38,575 nucleotides of DNA from Actinophytocola sp. (GTDB taxonomy: Bacteria; Actinomycetota; Actinomycetes; Mycobacteriales; Pseudonocardiaceae): NCBI GenBank assembly GCA_009377475.1, contig WHTY01000040.1, forward strand, positions 1 to 38,575. Reading direction: 5' to 3'. Of the stretch, positions 16,536 to 24,890 are shown in pieces. A model generated the notes under the pieces. The model was not told the DNA's origin. It made no database searches and worked only from the letters and a program-made list of their open reading frames with translations. Within the stretch, counting starts at the first letter, position 1. Every line of letters begins with the position of its first letter. The position numbers were made by a program, and so were the translations under genes.

Positions 16536-16878
16536 GCAGGCGCCGCCGGAGATCGCGGCGAGCACGAAGTTGCTCAGCAGTGCGACCAAAATCCCGGGGC
16601 ACGATGGCCAGTTGTTGGAGCGAGCCGAGCCTGCCGCGCAGCCGCGCTGGGGCGATCTCGGCGATGTAGGCGGGCGCGATGACCGATGCCGCGCCGACCG
16701 CGAGCCCGCCGACCACCCGCCACAGGGTCAGGCCCCAGATGTCCGCGGCGAGCCCTGAACCGAGCGCGCTGACGCTGAACAGCGCGCTGGCCACCAGCAT
16801 CACCCTGATGCGGCCATAGCGGTTGGCGATCGGACCGGCGAACCACGCGAGCAGCGACCCGGTGATCGCGGTGGACAT
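16536..16878 (-). pseudogene. Sugar-porter MFS transporter, N-terminal part (interrupted, 5'-truncated)
   Basis: This segment covers the region of transmembrane helices 2 to 4 of the transporter whose 3' half is at 11942-12827: STAITGSLLAWFAGPIANRYGR (the motif-A loop, family GxLaDrxGRR), VGGLAVGAASVIAPAYIAEIAPARLRGRLGSLQQLAIV. At a run of four G (16596-16599, plus strand) the frame shifts; the next frame restores GILVALLSNFVLAAISGGAC up to the element boundary. Helix 1 and the native start are missing. The first codons (ATG 16878) overlap the ROK gene on the other strand, so a deletion has fused the two divergent genes head to head. Three separate lesions make this a clear pseudogene unless the G-run shift is a read error. 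Confidence 0.87.
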
Positions 16879-17776
16879 GGGTCACCGGCATATCCGGCTC
16901 GCGATCGCCGAACGGGACGCGAACGTACTCGCCGAGCGCGCGGTCGCGCTCAACGTCGACTACAGCCCACATCGAGCCCTCGACACCGTGGCCGAACTCG
17001 TCCACGAGCTGCTGGCCGAGGCGGGAATCGCCCTGCCAAACGTCGCGGGCATCGGCGTCGTCGTGCCCGGCCCTGTCGACTGGCGGACCGGCACGACGTC
17101 GTCGGCCGTCCTGCCCGGCTGGCGCGGACTGGCACCGGCCGCCGAGCTCGAACGCCGTATCGGGGTCGCGGTACAGGTCGACAACGACGCCTTTCTCGGC
17201 GCGCTCGGGGAACACCGGTACGGCGCGGCGCGGGGCTTCGACGACGTCATCTATGTCAAGGTCGCCGATGGCCTCGGCGCGGGCCTCGTGCTCGGCGGGC
17301 GGCTGCATCGGGGTTCGACCGGGATCGCGGGCGAGATCGGCCACGTGCAGGTCAACGAGGACGGGCCGGTGTGCCGGTGCGGCAGCCGGGGCTGCCTCGA
17401 GTCCCAGGCTTCGGTGCCCAAACTCATCGAACTGCTGCAGCCGGCGCACGGCGAGACGCTCGGCGTCGAAGCGGTGCTCGCGCTCGCCGACGACGGTGAC
17501 GCCGGGGTCAACCGGGTGCTCAACGACGCGGGCCGCGCCATCGGGCGGGTGCTCGCCGACCTGTGCAACACGCTCAACCCCAGCGCGGTCGTCGTCGGCG
17601 GAATCATGGGGAGCGCTTCGGCGCTGGTCGACGGCGTGCAGCATGCCGTAGACCGCTACGCCCAACCCGACGCCGCTGCGGCCGTGCGGGTGACGCAGTC
17701 GGCACTCGGCGAACGCGCCGAGCTCACCGGGGCGATCACGCTGGCGACGTCAACGGCGCGAACGACATCGCCATGA
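16862..17776 (+). pseudogene. ROK-family regulator lacking its DNA-binding domain
   Basis: About 305 codons of a ROK protein: nucleotide-binding AVDMGHRHIRLAI at the very start, GVVVPGPVDWRTG, substrate-side QVDNDAFLGAL, GGRLHRGSTGIAGEIGHVQ and the zinc motif CRCGSRGCLES. The DMGHRH form is usual in actinobacterial ROK transcription factors, which carry an N-terminal winged helix of about 75 residues. That domain is absent, because the sequence upstream of 16862 is antisense MFS coding sequence. Possible starts are GTG 16862 or 16871, without clear ribosome sites. If expressed it would be a sugar-binding or kinase-like ROK domain without operator binding. Loss is explained by a deletion removing both gene starts and the shared promoter. 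Confidence 0.8.
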
Positions 17777-17792
17777 TTGCTATCATCATGCG

Positions 17793-17999
17793 GTGATCGC
17801 ACTCCTGAACAGCAACGATCCGGTCCAGATCTCCTACGCCGAGGCGTTGTTGCTCGACGCGGGAATCGATCATGAGGTAGTCGACAGCCACATGAGCGTG
17901 ATCGAAGGGTCCATCGGCGCCCTGCCGAAGCGCGTCCTCGTCGCCGAGGACCGCTATGAGGACGCGCGCCGACTGCTCATCGATGCCGAGCTATTGTGA
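17793..17999 (+). CDS. DUF2007-family small protein
   Basis: A 68-residue protein starting with GTG 17793. The pattern LLNSNDPVQISYAEALLLDAGIDHEVVDSHMS...PKRVLVAEDRYEDARRLL matches DUF2007 proteins, a short ACT-like domain proposed to be involved in signalling but without a settled function. It starts 16 bp after the ROK remnant and overlaps the convergent permease-prefix gene by 9 bp. No strong ribosome-binding site is visible (CATGCG directly upstream). Confidence 0.78.
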   Translation: MIALLNSNDPVQISYAEALLLDAGIDHEVVDSHMSVIEGSIGALPKRVLVAEDRYEDARRLLIDAELL

Positions 18000-18680
18000 C
18001 GCGTTCTCCGGTCGGGAACGTGGGACACGTCCCAGCCGCAGGCAGCGGTGCGCGCTCACGACCACCCACACGGCGACGCACACCGTCGTCGCGACCACGG
18101 CCTGCGCGTGCGGCGTGCTGTACACATGACTGACGGGCGCGTCGTCGACGAACTGGAGCATGACGCTGCCACCGCCGACGGAAACGAAAGTCCCCAGCGC
18201 CAGGAAGCCGACACCCCTGGTGACACTGCCGGGCCGCACGCCACGCCGCGCGCCGAGGAGCAACCCGGCCAGGGCGAGCAGGCACCCCGCCGCAGCGGTC
18301 AGCGACAGCACGTCGACCGTCGTGGCCAGCAGGGTCGCGGTCGGCGACAGTGGTCGAGGCGAGGCGTCACCGAGGGCCCATACCGAGTCCCACAGCAGCA
18401 TCAACCCGGGAAACGCCAGTGCCATCCATGCGGCGGCCCTGCGGCCGTAGCGCGCCGCGAGTTCGGCTTGCAGCTCCGCGGCGATCTCCCCGGGGTCGCC
18501 GAAGTCGGCGACGGCCTTGTGCCGCGCGTGACTCGGCGCGAGTCCGGCGTCGCGATAGGACTCCACCGCGTCGACGAGGCCGTCTGACACCTCGCGCACC
18601 ATCTCCTGCCGCGCCCGGCGCGGACCGTACAGCGACCGCTGCAACGTCGCGACGGTCGCGTTCACCGGATCGGACGTCAT
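17991..18680 (-). CDS. Permease-prefix-domain membrane protein paired with PadR
   Basis: A 229-residue protein. Residues 1-75 form the soluble helical domain often called permease prefix domain 1 (VSDGLVDAVESYRDAGL, HKAVADFGDPGEIAAELQAELA). Four hydrophobic helices follow (about 85-103, 118-146, 155-175 and 188-208). The ATG at 18680 overlaps the PadR stop (ATGA), so the two are coupled. PadR plus a small membrane protein with this N-terminal domain is a common actinobacterial stress or export control pair; the molecular role is not established. Confidence 0.8.
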   Translation of the reverse strand: MTSDPVNATVATLQRSLYGPRRARQEMVREVSDGLVDAVESYRDAGLAPSHARHKAVADFGDPGEIAAELQAELAARYGRRAAAWMALAFPGLMLLWDSVWALGDASPRPLSPTATLLATTVDVLSLTAAAGCLLALAGLLLGARRGVRPGSVTRGVGFLALGTFVSVGGGSVMLQFVDDAPVSHVYSTPHAQAVVATTVCVAVWVVVSAHRCLRLGRVPRSRPENASQ

Positions 18681-19000
18681 GCGGTGCCTCCCAGGACGCT
18701 GCCGACGACGCCGCTGAACCGGATCCACTCCGACCGTCGACGGGCAAGCTCGCGCTGCCCAGCCCTGGTGAGCGTGTAGGTGCGGCGCTTTCGCCCACCG
18801 ACCGTGCTCCACGACCCGTCGATCCAGCGGCCACGTTCCAGCCTGCGCAGCGCCGGATACACCGTGCCGGTGGGCAGGTCGAGTGCCCCGCCGCTGCGCC
18901 GGTGCAACGCCTCGATGATCCCGTAGCCGTGCAGCGGCTCGTCCTCGAGCACCGCGAGCAGCATGCCGTCCAGGTGCCCGCGCACGGCATCGGCGTCCAT
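18677..19000 (-). CDS. PadR-family transcriptional regulator
   Basis: A 107-residue winged-helix repressor. Recognisable features are LDGMLLAVLEDEPLHGYGIIEAL, LPTGTVYPALRRLERGRWIDG and the wing VGGRKRRTYTLTRAGQREL. The length matches short PadR proteins with only a brief C-terminal dimer helix. ATG 19000 is preferred to 19030 because family homology starts at LDGML. A perfect five-base inverted repeat (GGTAG/CTACC) lies immediately in front of the start and a second (GTAGC/GCTAC) before the divergent gene; both are good candidates for auto- and cross-regulation. Confidence 0.88.
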   Translation of the reverse strand: MDADAVRGHLDGMLLAVLEDEPLHGYGIIEALHRRSGGALDLPTGTVYPALRRLERGRWIDGSWSTVGGRKRRTYTLTRAGQRELARRRSEWIRFSGVVGSVLGGTA

Positions 19001-19001
19001 A

Positions 19002-19016
19002 GGTAGCAAGCCTACC
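19002..19016. promoter_or_regulatory. Candidate PadR operator 1
   Basis: GGTAG-CAAGC-CTACC, a perfect inverted repeat directly upstream of the PadR start codon. PadR proteins usually bind short palindromes overlapping their own promoter. Binding is inferred. Confidence 0.45.
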
Positions 19017-19087
19017 GGTGCCCGCACCATCGACGGCCACCCCGGCTGCGGGTTCAGGGTTTTCTCGGGGTTTTCCCGGAGCCATAT

Positions 19088-19100
19088 GTAGCCACGCTAC
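19088..19100. promoter_or_regulatory. Candidate PadR operator 2 in the membrane protein/oxidase promoter
   Basis: GTAGC-CAC-GCTAC, a perfect inverted repeat followed at once by CTATAC, which resembles a -10 box. It shares GTAG half-sites with the repeat at 19002-19016, suggesting one regulator controls both directions. Confidence 0.45.
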
Positions 19101-19107
19101 CTATACG

Positions 19108-19554
19108 ATGCGGATCGTGACGACGACGACGATGACGGAGCCGGGTGGCCATCGGCTCACTTTGCTCGCGCTCCGGGCGACAGTCGCGCTCAGCACGGCC
19201 TGCGTACTCGCGCAGCCCGTGCTGGCCGGCGGCTACCTGTCCGGACGGTTCGACTTCCTCGGCTACCACGAGACCAACGCCGACATCATCAGCACCGTGC
19301 TCCTGGTGCAGGCGATCGCCGCGACGGCGTACCTGGTCGGCGGCCGGGGCTCGGCAGTGCCCCTGCTGATCACGGGCGTGCAGTTCTTCGCGACCTTCGT
19401 GCAGCTCGGCATGGGTTACAGCAGGCAACTCGCCGTGCACATCCCGCTCGGAGTGCTGCTGGTGATCCTGGCGCTCCACGTCTGCGTGTGGGTGTTCCGG
19501 CCCGCGGCGCGACTCTCCAGGAAGGACCGCACGAGGAAGGTGACGCACGCATGA
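19108..19554 (+). CDS. Four-helix membrane protein preceding multicopper oxidase
   Basis: A 148-residue integral membrane protein with hydrophobic segments at about residues 18-42, 59-80, 84-105 and 110-132. Histidines occur in GYHETN, LAVHIP and LALHVCVW, which could bind heme or metal, but this is not proven. I do not recognise a named family. The start is uncertain: ATG 19108, GTG 19117 or ATG 19132, with a TATAC box very close upstream suggesting a short or absent leader. Its stop overlaps the oxidase ATG (ATGA), so the two proteins are probably made together and may form a membrane-linked oxidase couple. Confidence 0.68.
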   Translation: MRIVTTTTMTEPGGHRLTLLALRATVALSTACVLAQPVLAGGYLSGRFDFLGYHETNADIISTVLLVQAIAATAYLVGGRGSAVPLLITGVQFFATFVQLGMGYSRQLAVHIPLGVLLVILALHVCVWVFRPAARLSRKDRTRKVTHA

Positions 19555-21083
19555 GCCTGTCGCGTAGACGCTTCCTCGGCGTGGTCGGCGCGGGAGCGCT
19601 CGCCGCTGGCATCACCGGCTGGGGTGGTGCGGGCTCCGGGCAGACCGCCGAGCTGCTGCGCAGCCGCATCCCGCTGCCGCCCAAGTTCGCCGTACCGCTG
19701 CCGATCCCGCCGGAGAAGCGGCCGACGCGCTCGGACGCACGCGCCGACCACTACGACATCGTCCAGCGGGTGCGCGAGGTCGAGATCGTGCCCGGCTACC
19801 GCACCCCGATCTTCGGCTACGACGGCATGTTCCCCGGCCCGACCATCCGCTCCCGCTCCGGCCGCACGGCCGTGGTGACCCACCGCAACGAGCTGCCGGT
19901 GCCGACCGTCGTGCACCTGCACGGCGGCCACACCCCGGCGCGGCACGACGGCTACCCCGTCGACCTCCTCTACCCCACCGGCTGGGACGACGTCGGACAC
20001 GAGCACGCGGGCACCGTCGCCGGTACCCGCCGGGGCAGCCGCGAGTACGTGTATCCGCTCGAGCAGCCTGCCGCCACGCTCTGGTACCACGACCACCGGA
20101 TGGACTTCACCGCGCCGCAGGTGTGGCGCGGGCTCGCGGGCTTCCATCTCATCGACGACGACGTGACCGACGCGCTGCCGCTACCGCACGGTGAACGCGA
20201 CATCCCGCTGCTGATCTGCGACCGCGCGTTCGCCGAGGACGGGTCGTTCCGCTACCCGGCGCTCGATCCGAGCCTGCGCGACACGCCCGGCGTGCGGGAC
20301 GACTACATGGAGGGCGTCGCGGGCGACGTCATCCTCGTCAACGGCGCGCCGTGGCCGGAACTGGAGGTCGACGCCGCGCGCTACCGGCTGCGGATCCTGA
20401 ACGCCTCCAACGCGCGGCGCTATCGGCTCGCGCTCAACCCCGAGGGCGAGTTCGTGCAGGTCGGCTCGGACGCGGGCCTGCTCGCCGCCCCGGTGCCACA
20501 CGACCGACTCGACATCGCGCCCGCCGAACGGTTCGAGGTCGTGGTCGACTTCGCCCAGTACCCCGTGGGTACCAGGGTGGTGCTACGCAACGAGCTCGGC
20601 GGCGGGGCGACGTCCGACGTCATGCGGTTCGTCGTCGCACGCAAGGCCGCCGACGACAGCGCCGTGCCGCGCAGCCTGGCTGAGGTGGCACCGCTGCCGC
20701 GCACCTCGGCCTCGGTGCGCAGGGAGTGGCGCTTCCACCGAGGCAAAGTCCACGGCAGGCGGGGCTGGACCATCAACGGCAAGCCCTTCCATCCCGCGCG
20801 GATGGACGCGCGACCCAGGCTGGGCGAGGTGGAGGTGTGGCGCCTGTTCACCGACTTACACCACCCCGTGCACATCCACCTCTCGCCGTTCCAGGTGATC
20901 GGCCGCAACGGCCGCGGCCCCGGCCCGTTCGACGCGGGCTGGAAGGACACCGTCGACGTGCGGCCCGCCGAGTACGTGGACGTCGCGCTGCGTTTCGAGG
21001 ACTACCCTGGCACGTTCCTGATGCATTGCCACAACCTGGAACACGAGGACATGGCCATGATGGCGGCGTTCGAGACGACCTGA
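19551..21083 (+). CDS. Tat-exported multicopper oxidase (CotA/bilirubin-oxidase-like)
   Basis: A 510-residue three-domain multicopper oxidase. The N terminus SRRRFLGVVGAGALAAG is a twin-arginine signal. All four copper-ligand clusters are visible: HLHGGH, WYHDHR, HPVHIHLSPF and MHCHNLEHEDMAMM, the last providing the type 1 copper ligands with Met as axial ligand. Order and length fit the CotA/bilirubin-oxidase/phenoxazinone-synthase branch that oxidises phenols or metal ions using O2. ATG 19551 overlaps the stop of the membrane protein gene. A PadR system that often responds to phenolic compounds lies upstream, which suggests a phenolic substrate, but that link is inferred. Confidence 0.92.
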   Translation: MSLSRRRFLGVVGAGALAAGITGWGGAGSGQTAELLRSRIPLPPKFAVPLPIPPEKRPTRSDARADHYDIVQRVREVEIVPGYRTPIFGYDGMFPGPTIRSRSGRTAVVTHRNELPVPTVVHLHGGHTPARHDGYPVDLLYPTGWDDVGHEHAGTVAGTRRGSREYVYPLEQPAATLWYHDHRMDFTAPQVWRGLAGFHLIDDDVTDALPLPHGERDIPLLICDRAFAEDGSFRYPALDPSLRDTPGVRDDYMEGVAGDVILVNGAPWPELEVDAARYRLRILNASNARRYRLALNPEGEFVQVGSDAGLLAAPVPHDRLDIAPAERFEVVVDFAQYPVGTRVVLRNELGGGATSDVMRFVVARKAADDSAVPRSLAEVAPLPRTSASVRREWRFHRGKVHGRRGWTINGKPFHPARMDARPRLGEVEVWRLFTDLHHPVHIHLSPFQVIGRNGRGPGPFDAGWKDTVDVRPAEYVDVALRFEDYPGTFLMHCHNLEHEDMAMMAAFETT

Positions 21084-21130
21084 CGGGGACAGCCTCCAGC
21101 TGCTGCTTGCACCGGAGGCGTACGCTTGAG

Positions 21131-21146
21131 AGTGAACTAGATCACA
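21131..21146. promoter_or_regulatory. Crp/FNR-type binding site before the fumarate reductase operon
   Basis: AGTGA-ACTAGA-TCACA matches the Crp/FNR consensus TGTGA-N6-TCACA at nine of ten half-site bases. It lies 20 bp before the first start codon. From memory, the mycobacterial Crp homologue has a reported target ahead of frdA. Confidence 0.55.
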
Positions 21147-21166
21147 TACAGCGGGAGGTGGTGGTC

Positions 21167-21400
21167 ATGCTCAGGACAACGAGCGAGTTCACGTCGGAAC
21201 GCTCGCCGTGCGGCAAGGTCTCCGACGGCAGACGTCACCGCGAAGACGACGACGAGGGCCTGGTCATCGACGATCTGACCTTCGCGTGCGGGTGCCGCCG
21301 GACCCGGCACGCCTTCCACGACGGCAGCGTCCGGAACCGAACCATCCGCCACGACGGGAAGGTACTCACCGACGAACACAGCGGCGACCACGAGGCGTGA
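21167..21400 (+). CDS. Small conserved-looking Cys-containing protein upstream of frdA
   Basis: A 77-residue hydrophilic protein of unrecognised family. It has one Cys near the N terminus and a CGC motif in [18 protein letters not shown], flanked by many His and Arg residues and an acidic stretch (EDDDEG). The Cys/His grouping could bind a metal. ATG 21167 has GGGAGG eight bases upstream (two in-frame GTGs just before it are alternatives). It ends 2 bp before frdA and so belongs to the frd operon. A role in assembly or regulation of fumarate reductase is a guess from position. Confidence 0.7.
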   Translation: MLRTTSEFTSERSPCGKVSDGRRHREDDDEGLVIDDLTFACGCRRTRHAFHDGSVRNRTIRHDGKVLTDEHSGDHEA

Positions 21401-21402
21401 CC

Positions 21403-23148
21403 ATGGGCGCATGGCACAACGTCGTGATTATCGGTGGCGGCGGCGCGGGTCTGCGCGCCGCCATTGCCGTCGCTGAGGCGAATCCGAAGCTGACCGTGGC
21501 GATCGTGTCCAAGGTCTACCCGATGCGCAGCCACACCGTGTCGGCTGAGGGTGGCGCGGCAGCCGTGGCCGGAGACGACGACAGCATGGACGAGCACGCC
21601 TACGACACCGTGTCTGGCAGCGACTGGCTCTGCGACCAGGACGCCGTCGAGGCGTTCGTCGTCGAAGCCAGGAAGGAGATGCTGCGGCTCGAACACTGGG
21701 GCTGCCCGTGGAGCCGCGAGCAGGATGGTCGCATCGCGGTGCGCGCGTTCGGCGGCATGAAGAAGAAGCGCACCTGGTTCGCCGCCGACAAGACCGGCTT
21801 CCACCTGCTGCACACGCTTTTCCAGACGGCGCTGTCCTACACCGATATCGTGCGCTACGACGAATGGTTCGTCACGAAGCTGCTGGTGCACGACGGCAGG
21901 GTGCGCGGCGTGGTGGCCGTCGAACTGGCCACCGGCAGGGTCGAGACGATCGTGGCGGACGCGGTGATCGTGTGCACCGGCGGCTGCGGTCGGGTCTTCC
22001 CGTTCACCACCAACGCGAACATCAAGACCGGCGACGGCATGGCGGTGGCCTACCAGGCGGGCGCGCCGCTGAAGGACATGGAGTTCGTGCAGTACCACCC
22101 GACCGGTCTGCCGTTCACCGGCATCCTGATCACCGAAGCGGCCCGCGCGGAGGGCGGTCGGCTGCTCAACAAGGACGGCTACCGCTACCTGCAGGACTAC
22201 GACCTCGGCCAGCCCACCGACGCGCCGGTGCTGCGCAGCATGGAGCTGGGGCCGCGCGACCGGCTGTCGCAGGCGTTCGTGCACGAGATGGCGAAGGGCC
22301 GCACCGCCGAGACCGAGGCCGGGCACGTGGTACACCTCGACCTGCGCCACCTCGGCGAGAAGCTGATCGACGAGCGGCTGCCGTTCGTGCGCGAGCTGTG
22401 CGCCAGCTACCAGAACATCGACCCGGTGCACGAGCTGGTGCCGGTCCGCCCCGTCATCCACTACATGATGGGCGGAATCCACACCGACATCAACGGCGCG
22501 ACCCCGATGACCGGCCTGTACGCCGCGGGCGAGGTCGCCTGCGTCAGCATCAACGGCGCCAACCGGCTCGGCTCCAACTCGCTGCCTGAGCTGCTGGTGT
22601 TCGGCGCCCGCGCGGGCAGGGCGGTCGCCGAGTTCGTCGCGACCGTGCCCGGCGCGGCCACCGCGCCGGTGCTCGCCCAGGGCCGGGACGAGGAGCACCG
22701 GCTGGAACGGGAGCTGAGCGAGCGTCAGCGCTCCGACGGCGAGCGGATCGCCGATATCCGCACCGAGATGCAGGAGACGATGGAGGCTGGCGCGGGAATC
22801 TACCGGGACGAGGCGTCGCTGACCAAGGCGCTCGACAAGCTGTCCGAGCTGAAGACCCGGTTCGCGCACGCGAGCATGGACGACGCCAGCCGGACGTTCA
22901 ACACCGAGCTGATCGCGATGCTCGAGCTGTCGGGCATGCTGGACGTGGCGTCGTGCATCGTGGCGAGCGGGCTGCGTCGCGAGGAGTCGCGCGGCGCCCA
23001 TCAGCGCACCGACTTCCCCGACCGAAACGACGAGAAGTACCTGGCCCACTCGGTGATCAGCCGCAAGCCGGACGGCGAATGGCGCGTCGAGTACCTCCCC
23101 GTGACGATCACCCGATGGCCGCCCGGCGAGCGGGTCTACGGGAGGTGA
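21403..23148 (+). CDS. frdA: Fumarate reductase flavoprotein subunit
   Basis: A 581-residue FAD subunit of the succinate dehydrogenase/fumarate reductase family, the length of known FrdA proteins. The dinucleotide-binding [14 protein letters not shown] starts at residue 7. His44 in [11 protein letters not shown] is the position of covalent FAD attachment. The active-site signatures [18 protein letters not shown] and [14 protein letters not shown] are intact. It reduces fumarate to succinate with electrons from menaquinol, on the cytoplasmic face of the membrane complex. The gene starts 2 bp after the small Cys protein and overlaps the region of the frdB start. The order frdA-B-C-D matches classical quinol:fumarate reductase rather than Sdh. 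Confidence 0.95.
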   Translation: MGAWHNVVIIGGGGAGLRAAIAVAEANPKLTVAIVSKVYPMRSHTVSAEGGAAAVAGDDDSMDEHAYDTVSGSDWLCDQDAVEAFVVEARKEMLRLEHWGCPWSREQDGRIAVRAFGGMKKKRTWFAADKTGFHLLHTLFQTALSYTDIVRYDEWFVTKLLVHDGRVRGVVAVELATGRVETIVADAVIVCTGGCGRVFPFTTNANIKTGDGMAVAYQAGAPLKDMEFVQYHPTGLPFTGILITEAARAEGGRLLNKDGYRYLQDYDLGQPTDAPVLRSMELGPRDRLSQAFVHEMAKGRTAETEAGHVVHLDLRHLGEKLIDERLPFVRELCASYQNIDPVHELVPVRPVIHYMMGGIHTDINGATPMTGLYAAGEVACVSINGANRLGSNSLPELLVFGARAGRAVAEFVATVPGAATAPVLAQGRDEEHRLERELSERQRSDGERIADIRTEMQETMEAGAGIYRDEASLTKALDKLSELKTRFAHASMDDASRTFNTELIAMLELSGMLDVASCIVASGLRREESRGAHQRTDFPDRNDEKYLAHSVISRKPDGEWRVEYLPVTITRWPPGERVYGR

Positions 23149-23153
23149 CGACG

Positions 23154-23897
23154 GTGCCCGAGACGATCACCATCGAGGTCTGGCGGTACCGACCGGAGCA
23201 GGATTCCGAGCCTGCCTGGGACTCCTACGAGGTGCCGCTGCGCAAGGAATGGGCGGTCCTCGACGGCCTGAACCACATCAAGGACCAGCTGGACGGCACG
23301 CTGTCGTACCGGTGGTCCTGCCGGATGGGCATCTGCGGCAGCTGCGGCATGACCGTCAACGGCGAGCCGAAGCTGAGCTGCTCGACGTTCCTGACCGACT
23401 ATGCGCCCGGCCCGGTGCGGGTCGAGCCGATGCGGAACTTCCCGGTGATCCGCGACCTCGTCGTGGAGATGGGCGACTTCATGGCGAAGCTGCCCACCGT
23501 GAAGCCGTGGCTGGTCAGCGGCGACGACGAACCGGACGAGGATGCCGAATACCTGCAGACGCCGGTGGAGATGGACGACTACAAGCGGTACAGCATGTGC
23601 ATCAACTGCATGCTCTGCTACTCGGCCTGCCCGGTGTACGCGCTCGACCCGGAGTTCATCGGCCCGGCCGCGATCGCGCTCGCGCAGCGCTACAACCTGG
23701 ACTCGCGCGACGCGGGCGCCGAGGACCGCAGGGACGTCCTCGCGTCCGCCGAGGGCGTCTGGGCCTGCACCTTCGTCGGTGAGTGCAGCGTCGCCTGCCC
23801 CAAGGACGTCGATCCGGCTGGCGCCATCCAGCGCTACAAGCTCACCGCGGCCACCAAGGCCGTGAAGGACCTGCTGCTGCCCCGGGGTGCCCGATGA
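23154..23897 (+). CDS. frdB: Fumarate reductase iron-sulfur subunit
   Basis: A 247-residue iron-sulfur protein. The [2Fe-2S] ligands are Cys56, Cys61, Cys64 and Cys76 ([11 protein letters not shown] and LSC). The [4Fe-4S]/[3Fe-4S] ligands are in [13 protein letters not shown] and [13 protein letters not shown]. It passes electrons between the FAD of FrdA and the quinone site of FrdCD. GTG 23154 is chosen because GGGAGG lies eight bases upstream; GTG 23145, overlapping the frdA stop, is possible and would add three residues. The stop overlaps the frdC ATG. Confidence 0.94.
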   Translation: MPETITIEVWRYRPEQDSEPAWDSYEVPLRKEWAVLDGLNHIKDQLDGTLSYRWSCRMGICGSCGMTVNGEPKLSCSTFLTDYAPGPVRVEPMRNFPVIRDLVVEMGDFMAKLPTVKPWLVSGDDEPDEDAEYLQTPVEMDDYKRYSMCINCMLCYSACPVYALDPEFIGPAAIALAQRYNLDSRDAGAEDRRDVLASAEGVWACTFVGECSVACPKDVDPAGAIQRYKLTAATKAVKDLLLPRGAR

Positions 23898-24304
23898 GCA
23901 CCAGAGACGCTGCCAGCAGTGAGCAGCGCCTTTACCGGCCGCCGGTCTCGCTGACCTGGTGGTTGCGCAAGCCGTCCTACCTCCTCTTCGGGCTCCGCGA
24001 GCTGTCCAGTGTCTTCATCGCCTGGTTCGTGGTCTACCTGCTGATGCTGGTGTACGCCGTCAGCTCGGGTAGCGCGGCGTACCAGGATTTCCTTGACCTC
24101 TCGGCGAACCCGCTGGTGCTGATCCTCAACGTGATCGCGCTGGCGTTCGTCCTGCTGCACACCATCACCTGGTTCGGCCTCGCGCCGAAGGCGATGGTGC
24201 TCCGGCTGGGTGCGCGGCGGGTGCCACCGGGTGTGATCCTGGCGGCGCACTACGCGGCGTGGCTGGTGGTCTCGGCGGTCGTGGCGTGGGTGATCCTGCG
24301 ATGA
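23894..24304 (+). CDS. frdC: Fumarate reductase membrane anchor subunit C
   Basis: A 136-residue membrane protein with three hydrophobic helices (about residues 36-58, 75-98 and 110-134). [25 protein letters not shown] and [15 protein letters not shown] match FrdC. It anchors FrdAB and helps form the menaquinol site. ATG 23894 overlaps the frdB stop and its own stop overlaps frdD (ATGA on both sides), so all subunits are translationally coupled. Confidence 0.92.
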   Translation: MSTRDAASSEQRLYRPPVSLTWWLRKPSYLLFGLRELSSVFIAWFVVYLLMLVYAVSSGSAAYQDFLDLSANPLVLILNVIALAFVLLHTITWFGLAPKAMVLRLGARRVPPGVILAAHYAAWLVVSAVVAWVILR

Positions 24305-24657
24305 CCACGAAGCGATCGCCGGAACCGTTCGCGTGGCTGCTGTTCAGCGCGGGCGGCATGGTGGCGGCCCTGCTGGTGCCGGTGCTGTTGTTGCTGTTCG
24401 GGATCGCGTTCCCGCTCGGCTTGCTGTCCGCGCCGGATCACGCGTACCTGGCCTCGGTCGTGAGTCACCCGATCACGCTGCTCGTGCTGTTCGGGCTGTG
24501 CGTGCTTGCGCTGCTCCACTGGGCGCACCGCTTCCGGTACACCCTCTACGACGGCCTGCAGCTCAAGAAGTATGGCGTCCCGATCACCATCTGCTGTTAC
24601 GGCGGCGCCATCGTGGGGTCGGTCGTCGCCGCCGTCGTCCTGCTCCGCGCCCTCTGA
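24301..24657 (+). CDS. frdD: Fumarate reductase membrane anchor subunit D
   Basis: A 118-residue membrane protein with three hydrophobic helices. The segments [45 protein letters not shown] and the final helix are typical of FrdD. It forms the second half of the quinone-binding anchor. It is the last gene of the operon; immediately downstream lies amidase-derived remnant sequence with no further frd gene. Confidence 0.92.
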   Translation: MTTKRSPEPFAWLLFSAGGMVAALLVPVLLLLFGIAFPLGLLSAPDHAYLASVVSHPITLLVLFGLCVLALLHWAHRFRYTLYDGLQLKKYGVPITICCYGGAIVGSVVAAVVLLRAL

Positions 24658-24659
24658 CC

Positions 24660-24853
24660 TGCCGTCGCGGCCTCGATCTGAGCGGCCAGCCGGAAAAGCG
24701 TGGCTTCGTCGGCGTAGCGGCCGAGGGCGTGGATCCCGATCGGGAGGCCAGCGGCGTCGGTGCCGAACGGGAGGCCAGCGGCGTCGGTGCCGCCGGATTG
24801 CCGGTGACGTTGGCCAGTTCGCCGTCGAACATCAGGGCACGTGGTGCAGCTAC
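24660..24853 (-). pseudogene. Remnant of an amidase-signature enzyme, C-terminal end
   Basis: About 60 codons resemble the C-terminal end of amidase-signature proteins: [12 protein letters not shown] in one frame, then [29 protein letters not shown] in the next. The catalytic Ser-Ser-Lys region and the bulk of the protein are missing, the two parts are out of frame by one base, and a 27-bp stretch is duplicated. It lies between frdD and the MFS remnant and is not a working gene. Confidence 0.68.
24738..24791 (+). repeat. 27-bp tandem duplication in the amidase remnant
   Basis: Two adjacent 27-bp copies differ at two positions (units at 24738-24764 and 24765-24791). On the minus strand each encodes GTDAAGLP plus one residue (F or I). 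Functional amidases have this segment once. Confidence 0.88.
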
Positions 24854-24890
24854 GAACCCGAGCAGCCGCTGCGGTGACCCGCACGGTGTT

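Noticed and set aside
16862..17776. Functional glucokinase of the ROK family
   Set aside because: The DMGHRH nucleotide motif is the regulator form and the gene start is antisense transporter sequence, so a truncated regulator fits better.
21235..23049. A 604-codon minus-strand frame
   Set aside because: It is the antisense of frdA, with low-complexity His/Arg/Val composition and no family motif.
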